Positions 25,257 to 32,985 of a stretch of 51,554 bases of DNA are shown in pieces (the first letter of the stretch is position 1; every line of letters begins with the position of its first letter). Source of the stretch: Chloroflexota bacterium (GTDB lineage Bacteria; Chloroflexota; UBA6077; JACCZL01). The translations under genes were made by a program, and so were the position numbers. The stretch covers positions 1 to 51,554 of the forward strand of contig JADZEM010000152.1 in the NCBI GenBank assembly GCA_020850535.1, read 5' to 3'. The notes under the pieces were generated by a model. The model was not told the origin of the DNA and searched no databases. It was given only the letters and a program-made list of their open reading frames with translations.

Positions 25257-26174
25257 TTACCGGGCTTTCAGCTCCCAGACGCGGCCCTCGTGGTAGAGTA
25301 TCAACCCCTCGCCGGCCCGGGTGACGATGACGATCCCCTTCTCGAAGAGCTGCCAGCTAGCGTCGGCGGTGGCCTCCTCCTCAACAGCCCAGCCCAGCCC
25401 GCCCTCGGGGCCGCCGGCCTGCTCTCGCCAGGCCTTGCCGAAGCCGCGCAACGGCTCGAACAGGCCGGCCGGCGGCTGAAGGCCTCCGCTCGGCGGCTCC
25501 GGCTCGCGCCAGGCGTCGCGCGCGCCGGCCCAGGGGCCGCCGTCGAGCGGCGTGCCGTTCAGCGCGGCCGGACCGTACTGCAACACGTAGATCCCCTTCA
25601 GGTGGAGCATCAGCCCGTGCTCAAAGCGCTGGACCGCCGTCGGGGCCGTGAACATCGGGGCGACCCCGCACCCGAGCGGCACGCTGGCCTGCTCGTAGAC
25701 GGAGATCGTCTCATCGCCGGCCGTCGGGCAGACCGCCGGCGGGCGGATGTACCCCTCGTAGCCAGGGGCCAGCGTCCCGACGTTCAGCGTGTCCACCACG
25801 CACTGGCCGCCCGCCCGCACGTAGCCGGCCACCTCCAGCGGCGTCCCCGTCTTCACGTCAAAGGGCCGGTAGAAGGTCGCCCCGTAGGTGCTGTTGACCA
25901 GGATCGTGGCGTCGCTCTGGGCGGCGGACGGGTCGGTTCCCGGCGGCAGGCGCAGATCGCGCTCGACGGCCAGCGTCACGGCGAACTGCGTCGAGCTGAG
26001 CCGCTCGGCCGGCTTCGTGGCCCGACCGATCAGGTGGCAGCGGGCCGGACCATCCGTACCCGCCGCCGTCGTGGGCGACTGGAACGCCTCAGCCGTGGCG
26101 CCAGGGACGGGGAGGCCGGTCAGGCCCACCACGAGGGCCAGGATGGACAGCAGGCGCGCAGGGGGCCGGATCAT
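25257..26174 (-). CDS. Secreted protein with Chloroflexota-type surface module
   Basis: 305 residues with an N-terminal signal peptide (RLLSILALVVGLTGLPVPGATA). Residues 40-170 form a beta-rich domain with two Cys. The C-terminal 130 residues (QRFEHGLMLHLKGIYVLQYG, then GLFEPLRGFGKAWREQAGGPEGGLGWA, then WQLFEKGIVIVTRAGEGLIL) match a module I associate with secreted proteins of Chloroflexota: Trp/Phe-Glu-x-Gly strands plus a RGFGKVWRE helix. The function of the module is unknown to me. The ATG overlaps the stop of the glycosidase-like gene as ATGA, so the two are translationally coupled. Confidence 0.75.
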   Translation of the reverse strand: MIRPPARLLSILALVVGLTGLPVPGATAEAFQSPTTAAGTDGPARCHLIGRATKPAERLSSTQFAVTLAVERDLRLPPGTDPSAAQSDATILVNSTYGATFYRPFDVKTGTPLEVAGYVRAGGQCVVDTLNVGTLAPGYEGYIRPPAVCPTAGDETISVYEQASVPLGCGVAPMFTAPTAVQRFEHGLMLHLKGIYVLQYGPAALNGTPLDGGPWAGARDAWREPEPPSGGLQPPAGLFEPLRGFGKAWREQAGGPEGGLGWAVEEEATADASWQLFEKGIVIVTRAGEGLILYHEGRVWELKAR

Positions 26175-27610
26175 GGTCGTCCTCCGCTGGTGGGGTCCGC
26201 GTCGGCGTCAAGCACGATCGCGTCGGTGGTGACTGCGGCAGGCGTCGGCTGCGCGGTTGGGTTCGGTGTCGGGCTGGCGGCCGGCCGAGGTGGCTCAGCA
26301 GCGTAGACGCGGGGCGCGGCTGGCCCCGCTGCCCGCGCGTTGGCGGTGAGTTGGCCCGCCGGCTGCTCGCCGATGGCCACCGCCCCGCCCTGCTCCCGCG
26401 CGACCGCTGCCTGGTAGTCCGTCGCCGTCTGGTACGCCGCGAATGCGCGCTTCTGCTTCCCGGCTGAGTCGGCCAGCCCGTAGAACAGCCCGGCCTCGGG
26501 GACGTCCTGTGCGTGGAACCAGTAGGCCCGCGCGACGTACTCGACCTGCCGGAACGTGTCGAACGCCAGCACCAGGTTCTCCGCCTGAAGCTCCTGCGAG
26601 AGGTCTTTGGTGGACCAGCCGAACTCGGTGATGTGGGTCGTCTTCGTCGTCTCCGCGCCCTCGTACTGCAGGTAGGCGTCGCGCACGTCGTCCAGGTAGA
26701 ACCGCAGCTTCTCTTCGCTGGTCAGGCTGCCGCCGTCGATGTAGAGGTGCTGCCCGACGTGGTCGAACGGGAAGCGGCCGGGCTGCCAGCCCGCGTGCTG
26801 GAGGCCCATCTCGTAGGTGGCGCAGAGGTAGTCCGCGCCGCTGTTGACGCCGGTCGGACAGGCGGTCCGCGCGAACAGCAGCGCCGCATCGCCGAGATCG
26901 TGCCCGAAGAGGCCGCCCGAGATGATGATGGCGTCTGGCTGAACGGCCTTGATGGCGGCGTGGGCGTGGGTCAGCGCCCACGCGAAGTTCGAGGGGAAGA
27001 TGAAGCTGCCGCCACGGGGCCGGCCGCGCTCGTCCTGCTCGGTCCAGGCGTTCGGCTCGTTCCAGACCTCCCAGGCGCGGATGCGGTCGTCGAAGTGGGC
27101 TGCCAGGACGGTGGCCGCGTCGTCGGCGAAGCGTCGAAGGTACGGGTTGTCGCCGTTGCCGCCGGCATGCTCGGCGTTGTTCGCCGTCCACTCAGCCTGC
27201 TCGCCGCGCCAGGCCTCGTGGCCGATCAGCCCGAGCACCTGGAACCCGTGGTCGTGGGCGATGCTCACCACCTCGTCGTAGGTCTGGAGGGCGGTCCGAC
27301 CGTTGCAGCCGGGGGTGATCCAGTCCGTGAAGCAGGCCCCCAGGCGAAAGTTGAGCCGAATCCAGCTCGCCTCGGCCTCGTGCATGTACCGGTTCTGGAG
27401 CGAGAACGACGAGGTGAAGTTGACGTTGCCCTGGTCGTCCACGGCCCAGCCGGCTTGCAGCCCCTGGTGCTCGTCGTCGGCGCGGGCGCTGCCCGGGCCG
27501 AGGATGGCCGGCCAGAGCAGGGCCGCCACCAGTAGCGTCTGAAGGAAGAGTCTGGCGGCGGCCCGTGGCAGCGTGGTCCGTCGCCAGCGTGCGCTGACCG
27601 CCCGCCTCAT
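26171..27610 (-). CDS. Secreted glycoside hydrolase-like protein (clan GH-A fold)
   Basis: 479 residues. The hydrophobic segment at about 20-44 is a signal peptide or anchor. A TIM barrel follows, with the acid/base glutamate E185 in AWEVWNEPN and the probable nucleophile E329 in TTHITEFGWS, the two-Glu layout of clan GH-A enzymes such as families 5 and 39. PFDHVGQHLY and YWFHAQDV line the cleft. The last 50 residues are a Pro/Thr/Ala linker. It is probably exported and acts on a polysaccharide; specificity cannot be read. It is coupled to the downstream secreted protein and divergent from pdxA. Confidence 0.82.
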   Translation of the reverse strand: MRRAVSARWRRTTLPRAAARLFLQTLLVAALLWPAILGPGSARADDEHQGLQAGWAVDDQGNVNFTSSFSLQNRYMHEAEASWIRLNFRLGACFTDWITPGCNGRTALQTYDEVVSIAHDHGFQVLGLIGHEAWRGEQAEWTANNAEHAGGNGDNPYLRRFADDAATVLAAHFDDRIRAWEVWNEPNAWTEQDERGRPRGGSFIFPSNFAWALTHAHAAIKAVQPDAIIISGGLFGHDLGDAALLFARTACPTGVNSGADYLCATYEMGLQHAGWQPGRFPFDHVGQHLYIDGGSLTSEEKLRFYLDDVRDAYLQYEGAETTKTTHITEFGWSTKDLSQELQAENLVLAFDTFRQVEYVARAYWFHAQDVPEAGLFYGLADSAGKQKRAFAAYQTATDYQAAVAREQGGAVAIGEQPAGQLTANARAAGPAAPRVYAAEPPRPAASPTPNPTAQPTPAAVTTDAIVLDADADPTSGGRP

Positions 27611-27743
27611 GCGCGGTGCATCCTGACCGTCCGTTCACGCAGTCCCATGCACACGACAGAACGGATGAGCCTCCAGCCGGTTGCCGCGCGCGTCGTTCGT
27701 CCAGAGGGACACGGCCTCAGATATCCTTGTGGCGGGAGGCGGC

Positions 27744-28778
27744 ATGAGCGTGGACGAACGGCCAGTACTCGGGATCACGATGGGCGATGCGGCCGGCGTA
27801 GGGCCGGAGATCATCGCGATGGCGCTGATGAAGCCAGAACTGCGGGCGAATGCGCGCATGGTGGTGCTCGGCGACGCCAGCGTCATGGAGGACGCGGCGC
27901 GGATCGTCGGGAGTCCGCTGCCGGTGCGGGCGCTCGGCGACGCCAGCGAGATCGGCACGGCCACGCTGGATGACGGCGCCATCTGGGTGCTCGACTTCAA
28001 GAACCGGCCGTTCGAGAGTCTGACGCGCGGCAAGGTCGATGCCGTCAACGGCAACGCCGCCTTCGAGTACATCGACACGGCCGTGACCCTGGCCCTGGCG
28101 AACACCATCGACGCCATCGTGACCGCGCCGCTCAACAAGGAAGCGCTGCACCTCGGCGGGCACATGTACCCGGGCCACACTGAGGCGCTGGCCGCCCTCT
28201 GCGACATCGGCGACGACGACGTGACGATGCTGCTGGCCTCGCCGCGCCTGCGGATCTCGCACGTCTCCACCCACTGCTCGATGATGGAGGCCGTCCAGAC
28301 GCTGACCACGGATCGGGTGGTGCGGGTGGCGCGCCTGACTGCTGAGGCCGTCGGGCCGCTGGTCAGCCGGCCGCCGAAGATCGCGCTGGCGGGCATCAAC
28401 CCGCACGCCGGTGAGAACGGCCTCTTCGGTCCTGAGGACGAGCGCGAGATCCGGCCGGCGGCTGCCCGGCTTCAGGCCGAGGGCATCGACGCCTACGGCC
28501 CGATCCCCGGCGACACGGTCTTCCTGCGGGCGCTCAAGGGGGAGTTCGACGCGGTGGTGGCGATGTACCACGACCAGGGGCACATCCCCGCCAAGCTGGC
28601 CGGCTTCGACGACTGCGTGAACATCACGCTCGGCCTGCCGATCATCCGCACGTCGGTCGATCACGGCACGGCGTTCGACATCGCCGGGACGGGCAAGGCG
28701 CAGCCTGTCAACATGGAAGTGGCGCTCGACCTGGCGGCCGGCATGGGGCGTGCGCGGCGGGCTGCTCGCGCCCGCTGA
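27744..28778 (+). CDS. pdxA: 4-hydroxythreonine-4-phosphate dehydrogenase family (PdxA)
   Basis: 344 residues. It opens with LGITMGDAAGVGPEII. The metal-binding His residues sit in MYPGHTEAL (H145), STHCSM and MYHDQGHIPAK, and TSVDHGTAFDIAGTG ends the active site. PdxA oxidises 4-phosphohydroxy-L-threonine with NAD(P) in vitamin B6 synthesis. The PdxA2 branch instead oxidises 4-phospho-threonate or erythronate. No pdxJ or DUF1537 kinase gene is nearby to decide between them. ATG 27744 has GGGAGG just upstream, which favours it over the earlier start at 27681. Confidence 0.88.
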   Translation: MSVDERPVLGITMGDAAGVGPEIIAMALMKPELRANARMVVLGDASVMEDAARIVGSPLPVRALGDASEIGTATLDDGAIWVLDFKNRPFESLTRGKVDAVNGNAAFEYIDTAVTLALANTIDAIVTAPLNKEALHLGGHMYPGHTEALAALCDIGDDDVTMLLASPRLRISHVSTHCSMMEAVQTLTTDRVVRVARLTAEAVGPLVSRPPKIALAGINPHAGENGLFGPEDEREIRPAAARLQAEGIDAYGPIPGDTVFLRALKGEFDAVVAMYHDQGHIPAKLAGFDDCVNITLGLPIIRTSVDHGTAFDIAGTGKAQPVNMEVALDLAAGMGRARRAARAR

Positions 28779-28923
28779 GTGGACTGCCGCGGGCAGCGCC
28801 GCCAATCTGGCCGAATAATCTTATAGAATTTGCCGTCGCCCCTTAACGATAGCGCCTGACCTCGTCGTGCCCGGTGGCTTCGCGGCGAGGCAGGAGTGTG
28901 GGGCGTTGGAGGAATTGAGCTTC

Positions 28924-29205
28924 ATGTCGATGTCTGAGGTCCGATCGGTTGTGTCTCGTGGCGCCTTCTTCAGCCGCCGTGGTCTGCTCGGGCTGACGGC
29001 CGCCGGCCTGCTGGTCCTGAGCGCCTGCCAGACCGCGAGCCCGCCCGCGAACACCCCGCTCCCCACGCCGGCACTGAAGCCGACGACCCCGCCCACCGCG
29101 TCGCCCGCGGCCTCCCCTGCTGCCAGCCCGGCCGCGAGCCCCGCTGCCGCGCCGTCCGGCAGCCCGGCCGCCAAGCCGTCGCCCAGCCCGGCTGCGTCCA
29201 ACTAG
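28924..29205 (+). CDS. Small lipoprotein made of signal peptide plus Ala/Ser/Pro linker
   Basis: 93 residues. FFSRRGLLGLTAAGLLVLSAC combines a twin-arginine motif with a lipobox (LSAC), so it should be exported, possibly by Tat, and lipid-anchored after Lgt. After the cysteine there is only a low-complexity Pro/Thr then SPAA-repeat stretch with no folded domain. It may be a spacer-only lipoprotein, or what is left of a larger one. GGAGG lies 11 nt before ATG 28924, and an intrinsic terminator follows. A TATAGA hexamer near 28813 could be the -10 box, but I see no -35. Confidence 0.7.
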   Translation: MSMSEVRSVVSRGAFFSRRGLLGLTAAGLLVLSACQTASPPANTPLPTPALKPTTPPTASPAASPAASPAASPAAAPSGSPAAKPSPSPAASN

Positions 29206-29224
29206 CGACTCTCGCACGCCGCTG

Positions 29225-29257
29225 GCCCCCACCCGACACGCTCGGGCGGGGGCTTTT
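29225..29257 (+). terminator. Intrinsic terminator after the lipoprotein gene
   Basis: The 12-base arms GCCCCCACCCGA and TCGGGCGGGGGC (one mismatch) enclose a 5-nt loop and are followed by TTTT. Confidence 0.88.
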
Positions 29258-29377
29258 CGCGGTCGTGAGAACTCCCTTGCCGCCGGCCCGTCACGCGCTT
29301 GTGAGTCCGCTGGGCCCGGGCATCGTTTACACTCCAACAGATGGAAACACTCGTACGGCCCCTTCTGGTAAGCCCGC

Positions 29378-30814
29378 ATGCGTGACCTGACAGACCGCGC
29401 GTTGGATGCTGCCGTCGCCGCGGGAGCCGCCTATGCCGATGTTCGCATCGAGCGGCTGGAGCGGCAGGTCATCTCGGTCAAGAACGGCCGCCCGGATGGC
29501 CTCGTCGAGGACGAGAGCCACGGGTTCGGCGTGCGGGTGCTGGTCGATGGCGCCTGGGGCTTCGCCAGCTCGTCGCGGGTCGAGGGGCGCGAGCTGGAGC
29601 GCATCGCGCGGCAGGCCGTCGAGATCGCGCGGGCCAGCGCACTGGTGCGGAGCGAGCATGTCGATCTTGGCGAGCCGATCCGCGCCGTTGCCAGCTACGC
29701 CACACCGGTCAAGATCGATCCGTTCACCGTCTCCGTGGACGACAAGCTCGCGCAACTGTTGGCCGCCGACGCCGAGATGCGGTCCGTCAAAGGCATCGCC
29801 GTCGCCAAAGGCTCGTTCGAGTGCCAGCGGATCACGAAGACGTTCGCCTCCACCGAGGGCAGCTTCGTGCAGCAGACGCTGGTCGAGACCGGGGCCGGCA
29901 TCGATGCGCTGGCCGTCGGCGACGCCGATGCCCAACACCGCAGCTACCCGAACAGCTTCGGACGCCAGCACTCGACGGCCGGCTACGAGTACTTCCTGTC
30001 CATGAACCTTGCCGCGCACGCCGCCCAGACCGCCGAGCAGGCCGCCCAGCTTCTGACCGCGAAACCCTGCCCCGACGAGGTGACGACGGTCATCCTCGAT
30101 TCGAGCCAGGCCGCGTTGCAAGTCCACGAGTCGTGCGGGCACCCGATCGAGCTGGACCGCGTCTACGGCGCCGAGGCCAGCTACGCTGGGACCAGTTTTC
30201 TGACCCTCGACAAGCGCGGCGCGTACCGCTACGGCTCGGACCATGTCACGATAGCCGCGGACGCCACGATCCCCGGCGCACTGGGCACCTTCGGCTTTGA
30301 CGACGAGGGCGTGCCGGCCCAGCGGACGGTCATCGTGGATCGAGGCATCTTCAAGAACTACCTGACCTCGCGCGAGACCGCCGCGCGGCTGGGCGAGTCC
30401 AGCAACGGGACGATGCGCGCCGATGGCTGGAGCCGCATCCCGCTGATCCGGATGACGAACATCAACCTGGAGCCGGGCGACTGGTCGTTGGAGGAGATGA
30501 TCGCCGACACCGAGCGTGGCGTCTTCCTCCAGACCAACCGCAGCTGGAGTATCGACGACGTGCGCCTCAACTTCCAGTTTGGGACGGAGATCGGCTGGGA
30601 GATCCGCAACGGCAAGCTCGGGGCGATGCTGAAGAACGCGACCTACACCGGGATCACCCCGCGCTTCTGGGGCGCCTGCGACGCTGTCGGGCGGGAGTGG
30701 ACGGTCTGGGGCACGCCGAACTGCGGCAAGGGGCAGCCGTCGCAGTCGATGCACGTCGGGCACGGCGCCGCGCCGATCCGGGTGCGGAACGTCCAGATCG
30801 GCGTGATGCGGTAG
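29378..30814 (+). CDS. tldD: Metalloprotease TldD
   Basis: 478 residues, family length. The zinc motif HESCGH is at 250-255 (HExxxH type), with RTVIVDRGIFKNYLTSRETA and the late cysteine TPNCGKGQPSQ, both usual in TldD. With TldE it forms a heterodimer that cleaves unfolded peptides; in enterobacteria it matures microcin B17 and trims CcdA. ATG 29378 opens a plus-strand run with tldE 1 bp downstream, then rnc and smc. Peptide substrates in this organism are unknown. Confidence 0.93.
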   Translation: MRDLTDRALDAAVAAGAAYADVRIERLERQVISVKNGRPDGLVEDESHGFGVRVLVDGAWGFASSSRVEGRELERIARQAVEIARASALVRSEHVDLGEPIRAVASYATPVKIDPFTVSVDDKLAQLLAADAEMRSVKGIAVAKGSFECQRITKTFASTEGSFVQQTLVETGAGIDALAVGDADAQHRSYPNSFGRQHSTAGYEYFLSMNLAAHAAQTAEQAAQLLTAKPCPDEVTTVILDSSQAALQVHESCGHPIELDRVYGAEASYAGTSFLTLDKRGAYRYGSDHVTIAADATIPGALGTFGFDDEGVPAQRTVIVDRGIFKNYLTSRETAARLGESSNGTMRADGWSRIPLIRMTNINLEPGDWSLEEMIADTERGVFLQTNRSWSIDDVRLNFQFGTEIGWEIRNGKLGAMLKNATYTGITPRFWGACDAVGREWTVWGTPNCGKGQPSQSMHVGHGAAPIRVRNVQIGVMR

Positions 30815-30815
30815 C

Positions 30816-32168
30816 ATGGCGATGAGTGAACTGCTCGGGCAGACTGCCTTCGAGCGCGTCGCGGACCGGGTGCTGGCGGCCTCCAGCGCCGATCAGACCG
30901 AGGTCGTAGTGCTCGGGACGGACTCGGCGCTGACCCGTTTCGCCAACTCCGGCATCCACCAGAACGTGGCCGAGCGCAACGCCGAGGTGCGGGTGCGGGC
31001 GCTCGTCGGCAAACGTTCGGGCGTGGCGACCACCAACGACCTCTCTGACGCCGGCCTCGTGCGGGTGGCCGAGCGGGCCATCGAGGCGGCACAGCGCCAG
31101 CCGGAAGACCCGGCGCTGCCCGATCTGCCGTCGCCGTTGCCGGTCCAGCCGGTCGCGAGCTTCAACCAGGCCACGGCGGACTGCACCCCCGAGCAGCGGG
31201 CGCGGATGGTTGGCGTGGTCTGCCGGCTCGCCAACGAGGCCAGCCTGCAGGCGTCCGGGGCCTGCGCCACCGAGACGACCGAGCTCGGGATCGCCAGCTC
31301 GCGGGGGGTGCGCCTGTACGAGCAGCGCTCGCGGGCCAGCCTGTTGACGGTGGTGCTGGACGACGAGGGCAGCGGGTACGCCGAGCAGACGGCGCTCGCT
31401 GTGGGCAGCGTCGATGCCGAAGCGCTGGGCCGTGAGGCGGTGGACAAGGCCGTCCGCGGCCGAGGGGCGATCCGCGTCGAGCCGGGTGAGTACCCCGTGG
31501 TGTTGGAGGAGTACGCCATCGGCGAGATGCTGATGTACCTCGCGTACATGGGGTTCGGCGGGCTGTCGCTGCTGGAGGGGACCAGCTTCCTGCGCGGCAA
31601 GCTCGGGCAGCGGATCGTCGATCCGCGCATCTCGGTGGTGGACGATCCGCGTTCGTCGGACGGGCTGCCGTCGAGCTTCGACTACGAGGGCGTGCCATCC
31701 GAGCATGTCGACCTGATCGCGAACGGTGTTGGCGCCGGAGTCGTCTACGACAGCCGGACGGCGACGCGTGCCGGCCGCGCCTCGACGGGACATGCCCTGC
31801 CGGCCCCGAACACGTTCGGCCCGTTCGCCTCGCACCTGATGATGGCGGCCGGCGACACTCCCAGGGCCGATCTCGCGAAGGGCATCGAGCGCGGCCTCTG
31901 GGTGACGCGCTTCAACTACGTGAACGTCGTCAAGTCCGACCAGGCGGTGCTGACCGGCCTGACCAAGGACGGCACCTTCCTGATCGAGCATGGTGAGGTC
32001 ACCCGTCCTGTCAGGAACCTCCGCTTCACCCAGGGCGTGCTCGACGCCTGGAGCGGCCTGGATGCGCTGGGGGCTGAGCGCAAACTGCTCGAAGGGTGGG
32101 GCGGGGCCGTCCTGGCACCGGCCATGCGGCTGTCGCACTTCCGGTTCACGGGGGTGAGTGATGTCTGA
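30816..32168 (+). CDS. tldE: TldE/PmbA-type partner of TldD
   Basis: 450 residues, homologous in layout to TldD but without the HExxxH zinc motif, as expected for the non-catalytic partner. Typical pieces are NSGIHQNVAERNAEVRVRALVG, TELGIASSRGVRLYEQRS and DGLPSSFDYEGVPSEHVDLI. The C-terminal NFRYTQ-like signature is seen as RNLRFTQGVLDAW. It starts 1 bp after the tldD stop, so both are made together. Its 3' end overlaps the start of rnc by 8 bp. Confidence 0.92.
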   Translation: MAMSELLGQTAFERVADRVLAASSADQTEVVVLGTDSALTRFANSGIHQNVAERNAEVRVRALVGKRSGVATTNDLSDAGLVRVAERAIEAAQRQPEDPALPDLPSPLPVQPVASFNQATADCTPEQRARMVGVVCRLANEASLQASGACATETTELGIASSRGVRLYEQRSRASLLTVVLDDEGSGYAEQTALAVGSVDAEALGREAVDKAVRGRGAIRVEPGEYPVVLEEYAIGEMLMYLAYMGFGGLSLLEGTSFLRGKLGQRIVDPRISVVDDPRSSDGLPSSFDYEGVPSEHVDLIANGVGAGVVYDSRTATRAGRASTGHALPAPNTFGPFASHLMMAAGDTPRADLAKGIERGLWVTRFNYVNVVKSDQAVLTGLTKDGTFLIEHGEVTRPVRNLRFTQGVLDAWSGLDALGAERKLLEGWGGAVLAPAMRLSHFRFTGVSDV

Positions 32169-32985
32169 GCAGGATCACATCCTCCCGCCAGAGCCAGACC
32201 TGGAGGAGCTACAGCGCCGGCTTGGCGTCCGGCTCAAGAACCCGGCCCTGCTGCGGCACGCCCTGGTGCACAAGTCGCTGACCAATGACCTGGGTGAGAG
32301 CGGCCTGCTCTCGAACGAGCGGCTGGAGTTCCTGGGGGATTCGGTCCTGGGGATGCTCGTCTCGGAGCAGTTGTTCCGGGCCTATCCGGACCGCGACGAG
32401 GGCCAGTTGACGCTGCTGCGCTCGGCGCTGGTGCGGGCGTCGTCGCTGGCGGGCTGGGCGCGCGAGCTTGACCTGGGGGCGTTCGTGCTGGTCGGGCGCG
32501 GAGAGAGCCGGGCGGGTGGCCGCAACCGCGACGCCCTCCTGAGCAGCGCGTTCGAGGCGGTGCTGGGGGCCGTCTTCATCGACCGGGGCTTCCGCGCGGC
32601 CAGACAACTGGTGCAGCGCTTCGTACAGCCTGAGCTGGTGACGGTGGGCGAGCGGCAGGTGGTGGACGCCAAGTCGCGCCTCCAGCAGGTCAGCCAGGCT
32701 CGCTTCAGCGTCACGCCGACCTACGAGGTGCTGGATGTGTCGGGCGCGGGCCACAGCCCGATCTTCACGGTCCGGGTGATTGCCGGTGGCGGCGTCTCGG
32801 CGGAAGCGGTCGGGCGCAGCAAGCAGTCGGCGCAGCAAATCGCTGCCGCCGAGGCCCTGGCGACCATCGAAGCGATGCCCGTCGAGCCGCCGGCCGAGGA
32901 CGGGGCCGAGGCGGCCGAGCTGGCCCTCACGCCGGGATCGGGGGAGGCCCTCACCCCCCAGCCCATCGACCTCCCTGCTCCCTGA
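32161..32985 (+). CDS. rnc: Ribonuclease III with repeat-derived C-terminal tail
   Basis: It cuts double-stranded RNA in rRNA and mRNA processing. The catalytic signature NERLEFLGDSVLG lies at about 52-64, the second acidic site is near SAFEAVLGAVFIDRGF, and a double-stranded-RNA-binding domain occupies about 165-235 (DAKSRLQQVSQAR, KQSAQQIAAAEAL). The last 20 or so residues (ELALTPGSGEALTPQPIDLPAP) come from repeat sequence (CTCACCCCCCAGCCC), so the tail is probably dispensable. The ATG at 32161 overlaps tldE, and the TGA overlaps the smc ATG (TGATG). Confidence 0.94.
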   Translation: MSEQDHILPPEPDLEELQRRLGVRLKNPALLRHALVHKSLTNDLGESGLLSNERLEFLGDSVLGMLVSEQLFRAYPDRDEGQLTLLRSALVRASSLAGWARELDLGAFVLVGRGESRAGGRNRDALLSSAFEAVLGAVFIDRGFRAARQLVQRFVQPELVTVGERQVVDAKSRLQQVSQARFSVTPTYEVLDVSGAGHSPIFTVRVIAGGGVSAEAVGRSKQSAQQIAAAEALATIEAMPVEPPAEDGAEAAELALTPGSGEALTPQPIDLPAP

